A DNA stretch of 64,000 nt from Carboxylicivirga mesophila (GCF_018271975.1 NZ_JAGUCN010000010.1:119729-183728), one strand, 5' to 3'. Counted from the first letter of the stretch, positions 1 to 9,439 are shown. Notes: generated by a model not told the origin, from the letters alone. A program made the numbers and translations.

Positions 1-804
1 CGCTGGGGTGATCAAATGTTTATGCCAACTATTGTGGCCAGTTCGCTGAACAAGTCCTTGCCTGTCAGCAAAAGTGATATTATTCGTTTCGTGCTTAATA
101 AACGATTACATTTTACCCCTGGAGAATCATCCTACTATTCCAACCTGGGTTATATGATATTGGGCGAGGTAATCAGTCATGCTTCAGGTATGGATTACGA
201 AAAGTACATACAAACCAACTTACTATATCCATTGGGTATATTTGATATGCGCATTGGAGGAAGTCATTTGCATGAACGTGCCGCATTAGAAGTGAAGTAT
301 TATGAGCCCACCCCTACATTTATGGTAGCTGATCATACAGGTGCTGAGGGTGAGGTGCTGCGCACTTATGGGGGAAATGATATGTATGCCTTAGGTGCAG
401 CAGGTGGATGGATTGCATCTTCTACAGATCTGATGAAGCTGATGCTGTCAATAGATGGTTTTGATAGTTATCCTGATTTTCTGAGTGCCGAAAGTATTCA
501 AACGATGGTGGATGATGAAAGTAATAAATATGGTCCACTGGGATGGCGTCGTATACGCTCCAATACTTGGTTTCGAACAGGAACACTAGCTGGTACCTCG
601 GCGTTGATGGCCCGACAAGAAAACGGAATTTCATACGTTGTACTATTTAATACCGGTAGCTGGAAAGGGCCTGCATTAGCCAACGATATTGCACGAGTAA
701 TGGATCGTGGTTTGGGTGCGGTTGAAAACTGGCCTGATTATAACCTTTTTCAGATGGACAATACCTGGGCTTCAACGCGAAAGCGTCCACAGGTAATTTA
801 TTAA
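1..804 (+). CDS. Class C beta-lactamase-like serine hydrolase (5'-truncated)
   Basis: The reading frame is open from the first base and ends with TAA at 802-804, so this is the C-terminal part of a larger protein that begins outside the window. The visible part has a YSN triad, the second motif of penicillin-binding/class C beta-lactamase folds, within YYSNLGYMILG. It also has an RTGTLAGTSA segment matching the third motif (usually KTG or HTG). The SxxK nucleophile motif must lie upstream. The family includes esterases, D-aminopeptidases and carboxypeptidases, and the substrate cannot be read from this part. A GH20 hexosaminidase follows on the same strand after 209 bp, but that gap is too long to imply an operon. 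Confidence 0.82.
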   Translation, partial: RWGDQMFMPTIVASSLNKSLPVSKSDIIRFVLNKRLHFTPGESSYYSNLGYMILGEVISHASGMDYEKYIQTNLLYPLGIFDMRIGGSHLHERAALEVKYYEPTPTFMVADHTGAEGEVLRTYGGNDMYALGAAGGWIASSTDLMKLMLSIDGFDSYPDFLSAESIQTMVDDESNKYGPLGWRRIRSNTWFRTGTLAGTSALMARQENGISYVVLFNTGSWKGPALANDIARVMDRGLGAVENWPDYNLFQMDNTWASTRKRPQVIY

Positions 805-1013
805 ATTCTTTTAAATCAATTCTTAAGACTTCTTAAGTAGGTTGGGTATCTTGCTAAACTTCTCTTGGTGTAAACATATGTGCTAATGCCGTGAACATGT
901 TTTGAGGGGGATACATGCCTGTTATGAACACCGATAAGAGTAATTGAACACGCTGCGGTTTTACAAGCATTTGTTTTTGGTGAATTTTATGATGAATTAA
1001 AATACGCCGAAAC

Positions 1014-3338
1014 ATGAAACAATTGCACATGCTTTTATTTGTTGGATCCTTACTGTTTTTAGTCGCATGTAACAATAAGGAGGCCGATAAAACACCTTTA
1101 ATTCCTTTACCCAATAGTATCCATTACCATTCCGATGCTTTTGTTCTGACCAATAAGACCCAAATTGTGATTGAGCAAGCGGATTTGTTACCGGGCATTG
1201 AAGCATTCAATGAGAGGATTGCCCGACATTGTAAAAATAAACTGAAGATTACGGATAATGCCCTTGCAAAGTCTAATATTACCATCAATTTTAATGGGCA
1301 GTTACCTGATGAAGGCTATAAACTGGAAGTAGGCAGCGCTGGTGTGATAGTTGAAGCATCCGGTGCGAAAGGAGTCTATTATGCGCTCCAAACATTCCTC
1401 CAGATGTGCCCGGAATTATTGGTTGATGGAGAAAAAAGCCAGTTTAGTTATGCAGTTAAAGGTGCCAGTATTGAGGATAGTCCTCAGTTTGCCTGGCGTG
1501 GAATGATGCTCGATGTATCGCGCCATTTTTTCACCAAAGAAGAGGTGATGGAGCTGATCGATTATCTGGCATTTCATAAAATAAATGTATTTCATTGGCA
1601 CCTGGTGGATGATCAAGGTTGGCGAATCGAAATAAAGAAATATCCGAAGCTGACAGAAGTGGGAGCCTGGCGCGTTGATAGGGAACATTTACCCTGGAAT
1701 GCCCGTCCGGCTATGCAGGCTGGTGAGGAAGCCACTTACGGAGGTTATTACACCCAGGAAGATATCAAAGAAGTTGTTGCATACGCACAAAAGCGGTTTA
1801 TCACAGTTGTGCCTGAGATAGAGATGCCTGGCCATACAACCTCTTCCTTAGCTGCCTACCCTGAGTATTCATGCACTGGAGGACCCTTTAACGTAGTACC
1901 GGGAGGCTTATGGCCTATAACTGATATTTATTGCGCAGGTAAGGATGAAACATTTGGGTTTATTGAAGACATCTTAACCGAAGTTATGGAGCTATTTCCA
2001 TCAAAATACATCCATATAGGCGGTGATGAAGCCAATAAAGCTGAATGGGAAAAATGTGCCAAATGTCAGGCTCGGATTAAAAGTGAAAAGCTGGCCGATG
2101 AGCACGCATTACAAAGCTATTTCATTAAGCGTGTAGAGAAGTTCCTAATGGCCAATGACAGAGTTTTAATTGGTTGGGATGAGATTTTAGAAGGTGGACT
2201 GGCTCCGAATGCAACAGTAATGAGCTGGAGAGGTTTTCATGGTGGCATTGAGGCGGCACAAAGCGGTCATGATGTTGTTATGACGCCAACTTCGCATTGT
2301 TACCTTGATTATTATCAAGGGCCAATGGATACGGAACCTGTAGCGTTCAATGGCTACATTCCTTTGGAAAAAGTTTACCAGTTTAATCCTGTTCCGGCAG
2401 AATTAAGTGCTGAAAGCGCCAAACATATTTTGGGTGGACAAGGTAATTTATGGACAGAACATGTGCCCACAAAAGAACATATGCAGTACATGACATTTCC
2501 TCGCATGGCTGCAATGGCTGAAGCACTCTGGACAAACGCCGAAACACGCAACTGGAGTGATTTTACAACACGGATTGGGCAAATGACACAAAGCTATGAT
2601 GTTATGGGCTTAAACTATGCCAAAAGTATGTACACTGTACAGTTCGAGAGTGTGTTTAATGCCAAGAATAAAACCATTGCGCTTGAGCTGAATACAGAAA
2701 TACCGGATGCAGATATATATTATACACTGGATGGTACACAGCCGGATCTATCGTCAAATCATTACTCAGGAGCCATTGATATTAACTCATCGGTAGAGGT
2801 GGTGGCTGCCTCATTCATTAATGGTAAGCAGGCCGGAAAAGATGCCCGTGTGAACTTTAGTCTGCATCTAGCTACGGCAAAGCCATTGAGGTATGAGAAG
2901 CAACCAAGTGATAAATATCCGGGCCTTACAGATATAACCTTAGTTAACAGCCTACGCGGTAGTCGAAATTTTAATGACGGCAACTGGCAAGGTTTTGAAG
3001 GAGATGATGTGGATGTAGTTATCGATTTAAATAAGGTTGAAGATTTAACGAAGGTGACTGTTGGTTGTCTGCACCAGACTGGCTCATGGATATTCTTACC
3101 ACAGCAGGTTAAGGTACAAACATCGCTGGATGGTGAGCTTTTTACTGAAGCAGGGGCAACCATTAATAACATTCCACTGCAGAGTGAAGATCAAGTGATG
3201 GATTTTACGGTGGATATTTCAGGTACAACCGCCCGGTATGTAAAAGTGACTGTAGTTAACCAGGGGATGCTGCCCTCATGGCATGGAGCAGCTGGAAGTA
3301 AAGCCTGGTTGTTTGTTGATGAAATAATTGTAGAGTAG
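1014..3338 (+). CDS. GH20 beta-N-acetylhexosaminidase lipoprotein with C-terminal carbohydrate-binding domain
   Basis: This 774-residue exported enzyme should remove terminal beta-linked GlcNAc or GalNAc by substrate-assisted catalysis. Residues 1-19 form a lipoprotein signal ending in LVAC (Cys19), so it is probably membrane-anchored. Domain order: GH20b N-terminal domain at about 28-155; GH20 catalytic barrel at about 158-500 with the HIGGDE motif (Asp338-Glu339 being the catalytic pair); a chitobiase C-terminal Ig-like segment at about 545-620 (IYYTLDGTQPD); and an F5/8 type C (CBM32-like) domain at about 640-774. Length and architecture are typical of Bacteroidota chitobiase/hexosaminidases. 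A strong terminator follows. Natural substrates could be chitooligosaccharides or host glycans; the nearby PNGase F-like gene favours N-glycans, as inference only. Confidence 0.93.
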   Translation: MKQLHMLLFVGSLLFLVACNNKEADKTPLIPLPNSIHYHSDAFVLTNKTQIVIEQADLLPGIEAFNERIARHCKNKLKITDNALAKSNITINFNGQLPDEGYKLEVGSAGVIVEASGAKGVYYALQTFLQMCPELLVDGEKSQFSYAVKGASIEDSPQFAWRGMMLDVSRHFFTKEEVMELIDYLAFHKINVFHWHLVDDQGWRIEIKKYPKLTEVGAWRVDREHLPWNARPAMQAGEEATYGGYYTQEDIKEVVAYAQKRFITVVPEIEMPGHTTSSLAAYPEYSCTGGPFNVVPGGLWPITDIYCAGKDETFGFIEDILTEVMELFPSKYIHIGGDEANKAEWEKCAKCQARIKSEKLADEHALQSYFIKRVEKFLMANDRVLIGWDEILEGGLAPNATVMSWRGFHGGIEAAQSGHDVVMTPTSHCYLDYYQGPMDTEPVAFNGYIPLEKVYQFNPVPAELSAESAKHILGGQGNLWTEHVPTKEHMQYMTFPRMAAMAEALWTNAETRNWSDFTTRIGQMTQSYDVMGLNYAKSMYTVQFESVFNAKNKTIALELNTEIPDADIYYTLDGTQPDLSSNHYSGAIDINSSVEVVAASFINGKQAGKDARVNFSLHLATAKPLRYEKQPSDKYPGLTDITLVNSLRGSRNFNDGNWQGFEGDDVDVVIDLNKVEDLTKVTVGCLHQTGSWIFLPQQVKVQTSLDGELFTEAGATINNIPLQSEDQVMDFTVDISGTTARYVKVTVVNQGMLPSWHGAAGSKAWLFVDEIIVE

Positions 3339-3368
3339 GTTTAGGTTAATAATGTAGTGATTGGAAGT

Positions 3369-3400
3369 AAAGGGCAGATATCTTCGGGTATCTGCCCTTT
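3369..3400. terminator. Terminator with UUCG tetraloop between convergent genes
   Basis: Arms AAAGGGCAGATA (3369-3380) and TATCTGCCCTTT (3389-3400) are perfectly complementary. An inner C382-G387 pair closes a TTCG loop at 3383-3386 (a cUUCGg tetraloop). It sits between the GH20 gene and the convergent PepSY gene and can serve both. Confidence 0.85.
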
Positions 3401-3551
3401 CAATTTCAGAATTTCTAATCTTTAGTGCTGCAGATCAATTGGTGTCGGTAGACAAATAGTTCTATGTTTAGCTTACTTCTTTTGCTTTGGTGTAGTACGG
3501 AGCTGTTCAGCAAAGAAAAGCCCCATCGACAGATGAGGCTAAGCTGTATTG

Positions 3552-4100
3552 TTATAGCATAAATATATAAATAATTGGTATGGCCAGGCCCAGCAGCAGG
3601 TAGTATTTACCTCGCCCGGCCAGTCCTTTGGAGCCTTTCACCATGAACAGGCCAGAAATTGCGAAGAATATCAATGTAAAGGCAAAGATATCGCCCATGA
3701 TGGTCCAGCCACCTACTTTATTGTAATGTAATTTGTTAATGAAATAAATGAAAGGTTTTTTGCGGTGCTGCTCATACACCACCTCACCATTGTGACTTTG
3801 GTAAACGCCAATCCCCCCATCGAGCATTAGCCGGTAATGCTCAGTGTCAATAGGAAGAATGCGTTTTAGGGCAGGTACGTCAGTCTGCAATGCCCATGCC
3901 GTTTCAACCTGTGTCTTTGATAAGCCAGCTGGCAGCATTAGTGTTCCTTCAATGGTTTCGTAGGCCGGGTCTTTGCCATCCATATGATTGAGCACATAGC
4001 CCGAAATGCCATATATAATAGTAATGCCCACCATCACATAGCCCAGGTCGCGGTGGATAATGCGGAGCCATTTTCTGACAGCTTTATTCGACCACTTCAT
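3552..4100 (-). CDS. PepSY-associated transmembrane protein
   Basis: This is a 182-residue membrane protein with an N-terminal helix (about 14-38, in a WLRIIHRDLGYVMVGITI context), a periplasmic PepSY-like middle and two C-terminal helices (about 133-155 and 163-182). The arrangement matches PepSY_TM-like proteins of Bacteroidota. Relatives are found with heme/iron uptake and flavin reductases, but no such partner is present here. Its start overlaps the end of the upstream lipoprotein gene by 17 nt, which indicates translational coupling and a shared job at the envelope. Function is unproven. Confidence 0.75.
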   Translation of the reverse strand: MKWSNKAVRKWLRIIHRDLGYVMVGITIIYGISGYVLNHMDGKDPAYETIEGTLMLPAGLSKTQVETAWALQTDVPALKRILPIDTEHYRLMLDGGIGVYQSHNGEVVYEQHRKKPFIYFINKLHYNKVGGWTIMGDIFAFTLIFFAISGLFMVKGSKGLAGRGKYYLLLGLAIPIIYIFML

Positions 4101-4608
4101 AGTTCAATCCTTCAACAAAGTATATTGAATAATGGTCTTTATTATTTGCTTTCATCCAGCTACGCATATCATTAATGTTATTAATTTCTGTAGCGCAGCT
4201 TTCGGCCGATCCATCTTCCTTCGCCTTTTCATTGACTTCATGCTCCATCTGGTCAATATATTCTTTCGATAAACGACGCTCTTTGAGAACACCTTCCACT
4301 TCGATAGTGTTTCCAACCAGTTCGCGATTAAAGCCAGTAATCTTTCCGCCTGCTTCTATGCGAACGGTAAACTGTTCATTGTCGCCAACCAAGAAGCAAC
4401 GTTTGCCCGAGTGCTTACAAGTATGCGTTACATGGCCTTTCACTTTAATGGTTTTCTCTACTAGGTTGTCGGCTTGAGCCAGCAGGTTATCGACAGATAC
4501 TGATTTAAGTTGTTGTGTTTCGTTTTGTGTTTCGTTGGTTTTCTTAGCTGGTCCGTTGCAGGCGATCAGGCTAATAAGGGCAACGGCTGCCAATAATAAA
4601 TGTTTCAT
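4084..4608 (-). CDS. Lipoprotein with OB-fold-like domain
   Basis: The 174-residue product begins with a lipoprotein signal, MKHLLLAAVALISLIAC, with Cys17 at the lipobox. After a low-complexity N/Q/T linker the core reads like a small OB-fold, with alternating strands containing VEKTIKVKGHVTHTCKHSGKRC, GKITGFNREL and NTIEVEGVL segments. The two Cys of the CKHSGKRC motif could bind a metal or form a disulfide. The C-terminus is acidic and carries another Cys (SAESCATEI). I do not recognise a named family with certainty. It is first of a two-gene unit with the PepSY membrane protein, so a joint role in periplasmic redox or metal handling is a guess. Confidence 0.7.
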   Translation of the reverse strand: MKHLLLAAVALISLIACNGPAKKTNETQNETQQLKSVSVDNLLAQADNLVEKTIKVKGHVTHTCKHSGKRCFLVGDNEQFTVRIEAGGKITGFNRELVGNTIEVEGVLKERRLSKEYIDQMEHEVNEKAKEDGSAESCATEINNINDMRSWMKANNKDHYSIYFVEGLNYEVVE

Positions 4609-4954
4609 GTTACGATTAATTTTAGTTTGTTGATGGTCTGTAAAAAATATTTATCGATGATAAAGCTACATATTTAGCTCTAATAAGAATCGTAGATACT
4701 TAATTATTTCCTTGGTTTAGTCTGGGTTTAACATCGTATTAACAAGTTTGAGCAGTTAATTGCGGATGGTAAGTTTTTTTAAGAGTTGTGTCACCCAAAT
4801 CGCGTATATTAGTGTCTTTATGTTGAATATGATTTTTAACCAAAATCATTACAAGAGATTTTAAGAAGATAATTTGGTCGTATATTTGTTGTATCCTATT
4901 TACACTAACGTATAAGTTGAAGATAATACGGTTTCATATTAAAAACAGTAATCA
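4609..4954. other. Divergent intergenic region
   Basis: This AT-rich 346-bp gap separates the divergent lipoprotein and DsbD-alpha genes. Apart from the promoter-like TATATTTG at 4881-4888, only a weak inverted repeat (AGCTA...TAGCT near 4664-4680) is visible. No coding potential was seen. Confidence 0.6.
4881..4888 (+). promoter_or_regulatory. Bacteroidota -7 element upstream of DsbD-alpha gene
   Basis: TATATTTG matches the TAnnTTTG -7 consensus of Bacteroidota primary sigma promoters, 67 bp before the start codon. No good -33 TTG lies at the expected 17-23 bp spacing, so support is partial. Confidence 0.4.
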
Positions 4955-5413
4955 ATGATGAAAAGAAACATTTTTGCCTTAATGGTACTCCTTATTTTTG
5001 GAGCAATAGGGGTAAGTGCTCAGGTGAAAGAGCCTGTGAAATGGAAGTTTGAGATTAAAGAGGTTAACCAGTACGAAGTGCAGGTAGTTGCGCATGCTAC
5101 TATTGAAGATGGCTGGAAAACTTATGGCGTAAATGTGCCAGAAGGTGGCCCTGTAGCTACAGAATTTACTTTTGAAGGCATGGAGAATGCCAAAGAAATT
5201 AAAAAGCCCGTGGAAGTGACTAAACCAATTGTAAAGCACGATGATGTGTTTGATATGGAGGTGCCATTTTTTAAGCACGAAGCAACCATTACGCATAATG
5301 TGCGCATTACAAAGCGGCCGGCAACTGTTAAAGGCTATTTGACTTTTATGTGCTGCGATAATGAAACGTGTCTGCCCCCAACTGATGTAGAATTCGAATT
5401 CCAAGTGAAGTAA
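4955..5413 (+). CDS. Standalone DsbD-alpha (N-terminal DsbD-like) periplasmic protein
   Basis: The 152-residue secreted protein has a signal peptide (about 1-23, ending VSAQ). The remainder resembles the periplasmic N-terminal immunoglobulin-like domain of the thiol:disulfide interchange protein DsbD. In DsbD this domain relays electrons from the membrane part to periplasmic targets. The diagnostic C-terminal segment LTFMCCDNETCLPP holds the Cys pattern. The membrane and thioredoxin domains of full DsbD are missing, so it must work with a partner encoded elsewhere or act as a free redox carrier. It stands alone, with its own promoter-like element upstream and a strong terminator 15 bp downstream. 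Confidence 0.85.
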   Translation: MMKRNIFALMVLLIFGAIGVSAQVKEPVKWKFEIKEVNQYEVQVVAHATIEDGWKTYGVNVPEGGPVATEFTFEGMENAKEIKKPVEVTKPIVKHDDVFDMEVPFFKHEATITHNVRITKRPATVKGYLTFMCCDNETCLPPTDVEFEFQVK

Positions 5414-5427
5414 ACACATCTAAAATA

Positions 5428-5464
5428 CAATAAAAAATCCCGCATTTTGCGGGATTTTTTATTG
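5428..5464. terminator. Strong bidirectional terminator
   Basis: A perfect 17-bp stem (5428-5444 with 5448-5464) has a TTT loop, a GC-rich core CCCGCA/TGCGGG and flanking A/T runs on both sides. It serves the convergent DsbD-alpha and TonB-C-like genes. Confidence 0.92.
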
Positions 5465-5482
5465 TGGCACATATTCAATTAT

Positions 5483-6244
5483 TTATTTGAGCGTGATAAT
5501 TGCCAAATCATAATGGTTTTTCAGTTCTCGTTCTGAAAGTTTCATGCTCAATAGCTCTCTTCTTTTTTCGAGCATATTAATCATGTCTTTGTGCATACCC
5601 AGTTCTTCATAGTTACGTGCTTTCCAAAAGGCAATTGTTGGATCGTTAGGCATGTAAACAGTGGCTATGTCCAGCTGGTTTAATGAGCTGTTAAATAAGC
5701 GTTGAGATTTACGTTTTCTTTGATTGGTCGATAGAAGCTGATTATCTTCGATGTACATGCCTTTTTTGAAGCGTTTAAGAGCTACCAGGTAATGGTCTCT
5801 GGCAATTTGTTCGAATGATTCGTTGTCAGGATTGTCAAACCTTACATACACTCTTTTTTCCATAGGCGATGGCTGCCCGTTAACTTCACCAGGTTGCCAC
5901 ATACCTTCTGTTTCCTTAATGCAGGCTATCACTGCTTGTTCCAATGTGTAATTCACCCGGTTGGTAACAGTAAAGTTACTTAAGGTACCATCACGATTAA
6001 TTGTAAATTCAATAGCTACAGTACCTTCTGGCAAGTAGTCATTTATAGGTACTTCTAATTCTAGATTTTCTTGCAGGTAGCAGCAAATTGGGGACTGCTT
6101 TACCTCTTCTTTAACAACTGGTTCAACTCCTTTAAATTTTGGAGGGACCACTTGTTGGTCACTGAGCATGATGTTTCTTTCTTCCTGTGCAACTAAGCCA
6201 AGAACAAAAAAACACATAGCAATTGTTAACAATGTCTTTTTCAT
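5483..6244 (-). CDS. Secreted protein with TonB C-terminal-like domain
   Basis: The start was placed at MKKTLL (253 aa), which gives a clean signal peptide ending LGLVAQ; the open frame extends 29 codons further upstream without resembling a signal. Residues about 60-136 match the energy-transducer TonB C-terminal fold: VAIEFTINRDGTLSN, then LEQAVIACIKETEGMWQPGEVNGQP. This is the typical beta-alpha-beta pattern with the W-x-PG turn. The N-terminal anchor and proline-rich span of real TonB are absent, so it is a secreted TonB-C-like protein rather than a working transducer. The remaining 110 residues are helical and not recognised. CCY near residue 54 may be a disulfide site. Confidence 0.75.
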   Translation of the reverse strand: MKKTLLTIAMCFFVLGLVAQEERNIMLSDQQVVPPKFKGVEPVVKEEVKQSPICCYLQENLELEVPINDYLPEGTVAIEFTINRDGTLSNFTVTNRVNYTLEQAVIACIKETEGMWQPGEVNGQPSPMEKRVYVRFDNPDNESFEQIARDHYLVALKRFKKGMYIEDNQLLSTNQRKRKSQRLFNSSLNQLDIATVYMPNDPTIAFWKARNYEELGMHKDMINMLEKRRELLSMKLSERELKNHYDLAIITLK

Positions 6245-6486
6245 GGCTTGTAGATTAAATGAGTAATTGATTGAAAAGCAACAGTAATCAAATAGACAGA
6301 AGAACGTTTTACTGTTAGATTCAATATGCAAATTACAATGAAATTGACGTGTTAACTGTACTATGAAGTTGCAGGTTATTGCAGCATCAAGAGTAGATAT
6401 GTTTCAGTTATTGTAATTTAGTAGCACCTCACAATAAGGCCTGCACTTTTATTGTAATATTGTGGAATAAAAGTGCATTCGTGTTA

Positions 6487-8427
6487 CTATTTTGTATACG
6501 GAAGTTTCATTTTTTGTAAAAGATGTATATATCGAACATCATCTTTAATGGCTTTACTATGGGGGTAAAAGTTAAGATAGGTAATGGGGTATGTTTTATT
6601 ATCAATGGCTTCATTCAGATATTTAAAGGCATCGTCTTTAAAGCCTAAGCAAGAAGCCATCATGCCTCTGTAGCAAGAATTTATAGGTTGGGTTTGTGCT
6701 AAGGTTTCATAGTGTTGCCATATTTCCAGAGCTTTTTCTCGCTGCCCGCTTTCAATGTAGCAAAAGGCGCGTTGGGCGTCCCAATACATACCCTTAGGCA
6801 AGCGCTCGTGATAGGCTATTGCCTGGAGGTACTTTTTTTGGTAAAGGCAACATCTGCCCAGTATTAGTTGACCATAGGCGGCTTTGGCATTTAAGTCCAA
6901 TGCACGGCGGGCAGATTGTTCAGCTTTGTCAAATTGATGGTTGTGGACATATATTAGTCCCAGCCAGGCATGAAAGGAAGCGGAAAGAGGATCAAGTATA
7001 GTTGCCTGGTAGGCATGTTCAATGGCTTTCTTATTGTTATTGAAGAGTACGTAATACCACGCATAATGAGCATGAGCCACAGCATTATTAGGATTGACAT
7101 CAAGTGCACTTTCGAATGATGATGCAGCAAGCGACCAGTTCCAATCCTGATAAAGAATTAACAAGGATAGAGCAGTGTATGATTCATCAAGAGTAGGATC
7201 CAGTTTAATGGCTTTATTGGCAGCATTAAAAGCTTTTAAAAAAGCTGTATGAGCATCAAGCTGGCCATGACCCATAGTGGCATAGCCAAGTGCCATGCCG
7301 GCATAAGCAAATGCATCACCAGGATCTTTTTCAATGGCTTCTTCCAGGTAGGTGATACCTTCTTCAAAATCTGCAGTGTTGCCCTGATGCAAAAAATACA
7401 TTCCTCTAAGGTAGGCTTTGTAAAGTTCCGGATTAACAATTTGTGTGTTTTGCATTTGTTTGTATTCCTTATTGGAGATGTTAGCTCTGATTTTTTTAGC
7501 TATAGCTTGTGCAACCTTCGATTGTATGCTGAGTATATTGGCTAAACTATCATGAAAGTCTAATGTCATCAAGTGTTCTTCTTTACGGCCAACTTTTATG
7601 ACTTGAATAAGCAGGTGAATACTATCGCCAGCTGATAGTATTGAGCCTTCAATGATGGTGTTAACATCCAGTTCTTCAGCAATATCTTTAATTAACATAT
7701 CGCTGTCTTTATAGCGTAGTGTAGATCTGCGTGAGATGACTCTTAGTGCTGAAAACTGACCTAATTCACCAACTAATGCGTCGTGTATACCATCTATAAT
7801 ATAGTCATTATCAGCTGAACCTGTCAGGTTTTCAAGTGGTAAAACGGCTACGGATTTAGGTGTAGCTAATAGTGCGGTTAGAGAGAATAATAAGATTAAA
7901 CCGATACCTGCCAATGTAATAATAGTAACTATGAATTTAACTCTAGTTTTAGTTAATAGGAGGTGTACGCTAGTATTGACAGTTGTTTGTTGAAAGCGTT
8001 TGACCTGATCTTCGGCTTGCGCTTCTTTTTTGATCTCGCCAGGTGATATGTGGTAATAGCTTTTAAATACTTTATTAAAGTAACTGGGGCTTTTAAAACC
8101 TACGCGGTAGGCTGTTTCTGATACGGTAGCAACGTTGTGTTCCAATAAATCTCTAGCCCGGCTTAAACGTACATGTGAAATTGTTTCACTAGCACTCTTA
8201 CCTGTTAATTTGGTTAGTTTTCGATGTAACATGGAACGACTCAATCCTACCTGGCAGGCCAATTCTTCTACCGAAAAATTCTCATTGTCAATGTTCTGTT
8301 CAATGATATCCTGAACTTTGCTAATGAATTGATCATCCATAGATTGATGTTCTTCCATGGCAGTAGTTGTGAATAGTGATGATTGAATGTTCGCAATAGG
8401 TAAAGATACGACCTCATGGCAGACCAT
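6487..8427 (-). CDS. AraC-type membrane-bound regulator with TolB/FlgO-like and TPR domains
   Basis: The 646-residue protein combines an AraC-family double helix-turn-helix (about 35-135; FSVEELACQVGLSRSMLHRK and the second HTH AYRVGFKSPSYFNKVF), one transmembrane helix (about 164-188), a FlgO/TolB-like segment (about 190-310; SVAVLPLENLTG, then IIEGSILSAGD) and C-terminal tetratricopeptide repeats (about 330-640). The layout suggests a one-step sensor: DNA-binding domain in the cytoplasm, TPR sensor outside. The start is uncertain; Met24 (position 8358) or Met30 would also keep the HTH intact. It is divergent from the HAD phosphatase gene and has no obvious target operon beside it. Confidence 0.85.
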   Translation of the reverse strand: MVCHEVVSLPIANIQSSLFTTTAMEEHQSMDDQFISKVQDIIEQNIDNENFSVEELACQVGLSRSMLHRKLTKLTGKSASETISHVRLSRARDLLEHNVATVSETAYRVGFKSPSYFNKVFKSYYHISPGEIKKEAQAEDQVKRFQQTTVNTSVHLLLTKTRVKFIVTIITLAGIGLILLFSLTALLATPKSVAVLPLENLTGSADNDYIIDGIHDALVGELGQFSALRVISRRSTLRYKDSDMLIKDIAEELDVNTIIEGSILSAGDSIHLLIQVIKVGRKEEHLMTLDFHDSLANILSIQSKVAQAIAKKIRANISNKEYKQMQNTQIVNPELYKAYLRGMYFLHQGNTADFEEGITYLEEAIEKDPGDAFAYAGMALGYATMGHGQLDAHTAFLKAFNAANKAIKLDPTLDESYTALSLLILYQDWNWSLAASSFESALDVNPNNAVAHAHYAWYYVLFNNNKKAIEHAYQATILDPLSASFHAWLGLIYVHNHQFDKAEQSARRALDLNAKAAYGQLILGRCCLYQKKYLQAIAYHERLPKGMYWDAQRAFCYIESGQREKALEIWQHYETLAQTQPINSCYRGMMASCLGFKDDAFKYLNEAIDNKTYPITYLNFYPHSKAIKDDVRYIHLLQKMKLPYTK

Positions 8428-8550
8428 GACAAGAGTGAGGCGGTATAATTTGATGAGTACTAAATAATGCTTACAGTCCTTTGTTATTGGCGTTTTGACT
8501 TTCTTTCAGAATATTAACATTTGTCGTGGCATCAGCTGATTTATTCAATT

Positions 8551-8558
8551 TATATTTG
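8551..8558 (+). promoter_or_regulatory. -7 element upstream of HAD phosphatase gene
   Basis: TATATTTG fits the TAnnTTTG consensus 17 bp before the start codon, implying a very short leader. A TTTG lies at 8520-8523, but the 27-bp spacing is longer than usual. Confidence 0.35.
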
Positions 8559-8575
8559 TTGCAAAAATTTAGGCG

Positions 8576-9373
8576 ATGATTAAGATGATTGTGTCTGATA
8601 TGGACGGTACACTATTAAACTCCAATAAGCAACTGCCCAAGGATTTTGCTGAGGTCTATGAGCAAATCAAACAGGCAGGTATACAGTTTGTAGTGGCCAG
8701 TGGAAGGCAATATTATACATTGATAGATGAATTTGCCCACCTCGATCATAACATTGCCTTTGTAGCTGAAAACGGCGGGTATATTGGCTGGAATGAGCAA
8801 ACAAAAGTGATGCAGCCATTACTTATGACAGAAATAAAACCACTGATAATGGCGGCCAGAGAAGCAGGGGCTAATATTGTGTTATGTGGCAAAGAAGCGG
8901 CTTATGTTGAAAACACTTCCTCAGATGCATTTAAAGCCGAACTGGCCAAATACTATGCAAAGCATCAGTTGGTTGATGATTTACTGCGTGTTGATGACCA
9001 CCTGTTGAAAATTGCTATTAATGACTTCTCAAACATCGAGTCGCAGGTTTATCCACTGTTAAAGGAGCGTTTTGGGCAATCATTTCAGATTAGTACATCC
9101 AGTCCTATTTGGCTCGATGTAATGCCCAATGGAATTAATAAAGGCAGAGCGCTGCAGTTTCTGCAACAAGAGCTTGGTATTTCGGCCAATGAAACAATGG
9201 CTTTTGGCGATTATCTGAACGATTATGAAATGCTGCAGGTAGCAGGGCACAGTTATGCTATGGCCAATGCGCACCCTGACATAAAAGAGGTGGCCAGGTT
9301 TTCAACCCTGAGTAATGATGAAAGCGGCGTGTTGCATGCCATTCGTAAGAGCTTGGCTCAATTGACCAATTAA
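8576..9373 (+). CDS. Cof-type HAD-family phosphatase
   Basis: The 265-residue cytosolic protein starts with the HAD nucleophile motif I, SDMDGTLLNS (Asp8 and Asp10). It has motif II in VVASGRQ (the Ser of the SGR triplet), a Cof/type IIB cap in the middle, a conserved Lys in NGINKGRAL, and the motif IV acidic pair in AFGDYLNDYEML. Length and motif order match the Cof/YbiV group, which dephosphorylates sugar phosphates, flavin or pyridoxal phosphates. The substrate cannot be told from sequence. It is divergent from the AraC-TPR regulator; no operon partner is evident. Confidence 0.88.
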   Translation: MIKMIVSDMDGTLLNSNKQLPKDFAEVYEQIKQAGIQFVVASGRQYYTLIDEFAHLDHNIAFVAENGGYIGWNEQTKVMQPLLMTEIKPLIMAAREAGANIVLCGKEAAYVENTSSDAFKAELAKYYAKHQLVDDLLRVDDHLLKIAINDFSNIESQVYPLLKERFGQSFQISTSSPIWLDVMPNGINKGRALQFLQQELGISANETMAFGDYLNDYEMLQVAGHSYAMANAHPDIKEVARFSTLSNDESGVLHAIRKSLAQLTN

Positions 9374-9439
9374 GGGTTGTCGATACCTGTTTTAACTCTT
9401 TCTTGAACATTTGTTCCCTTTATATGTAACAATGGCGTT

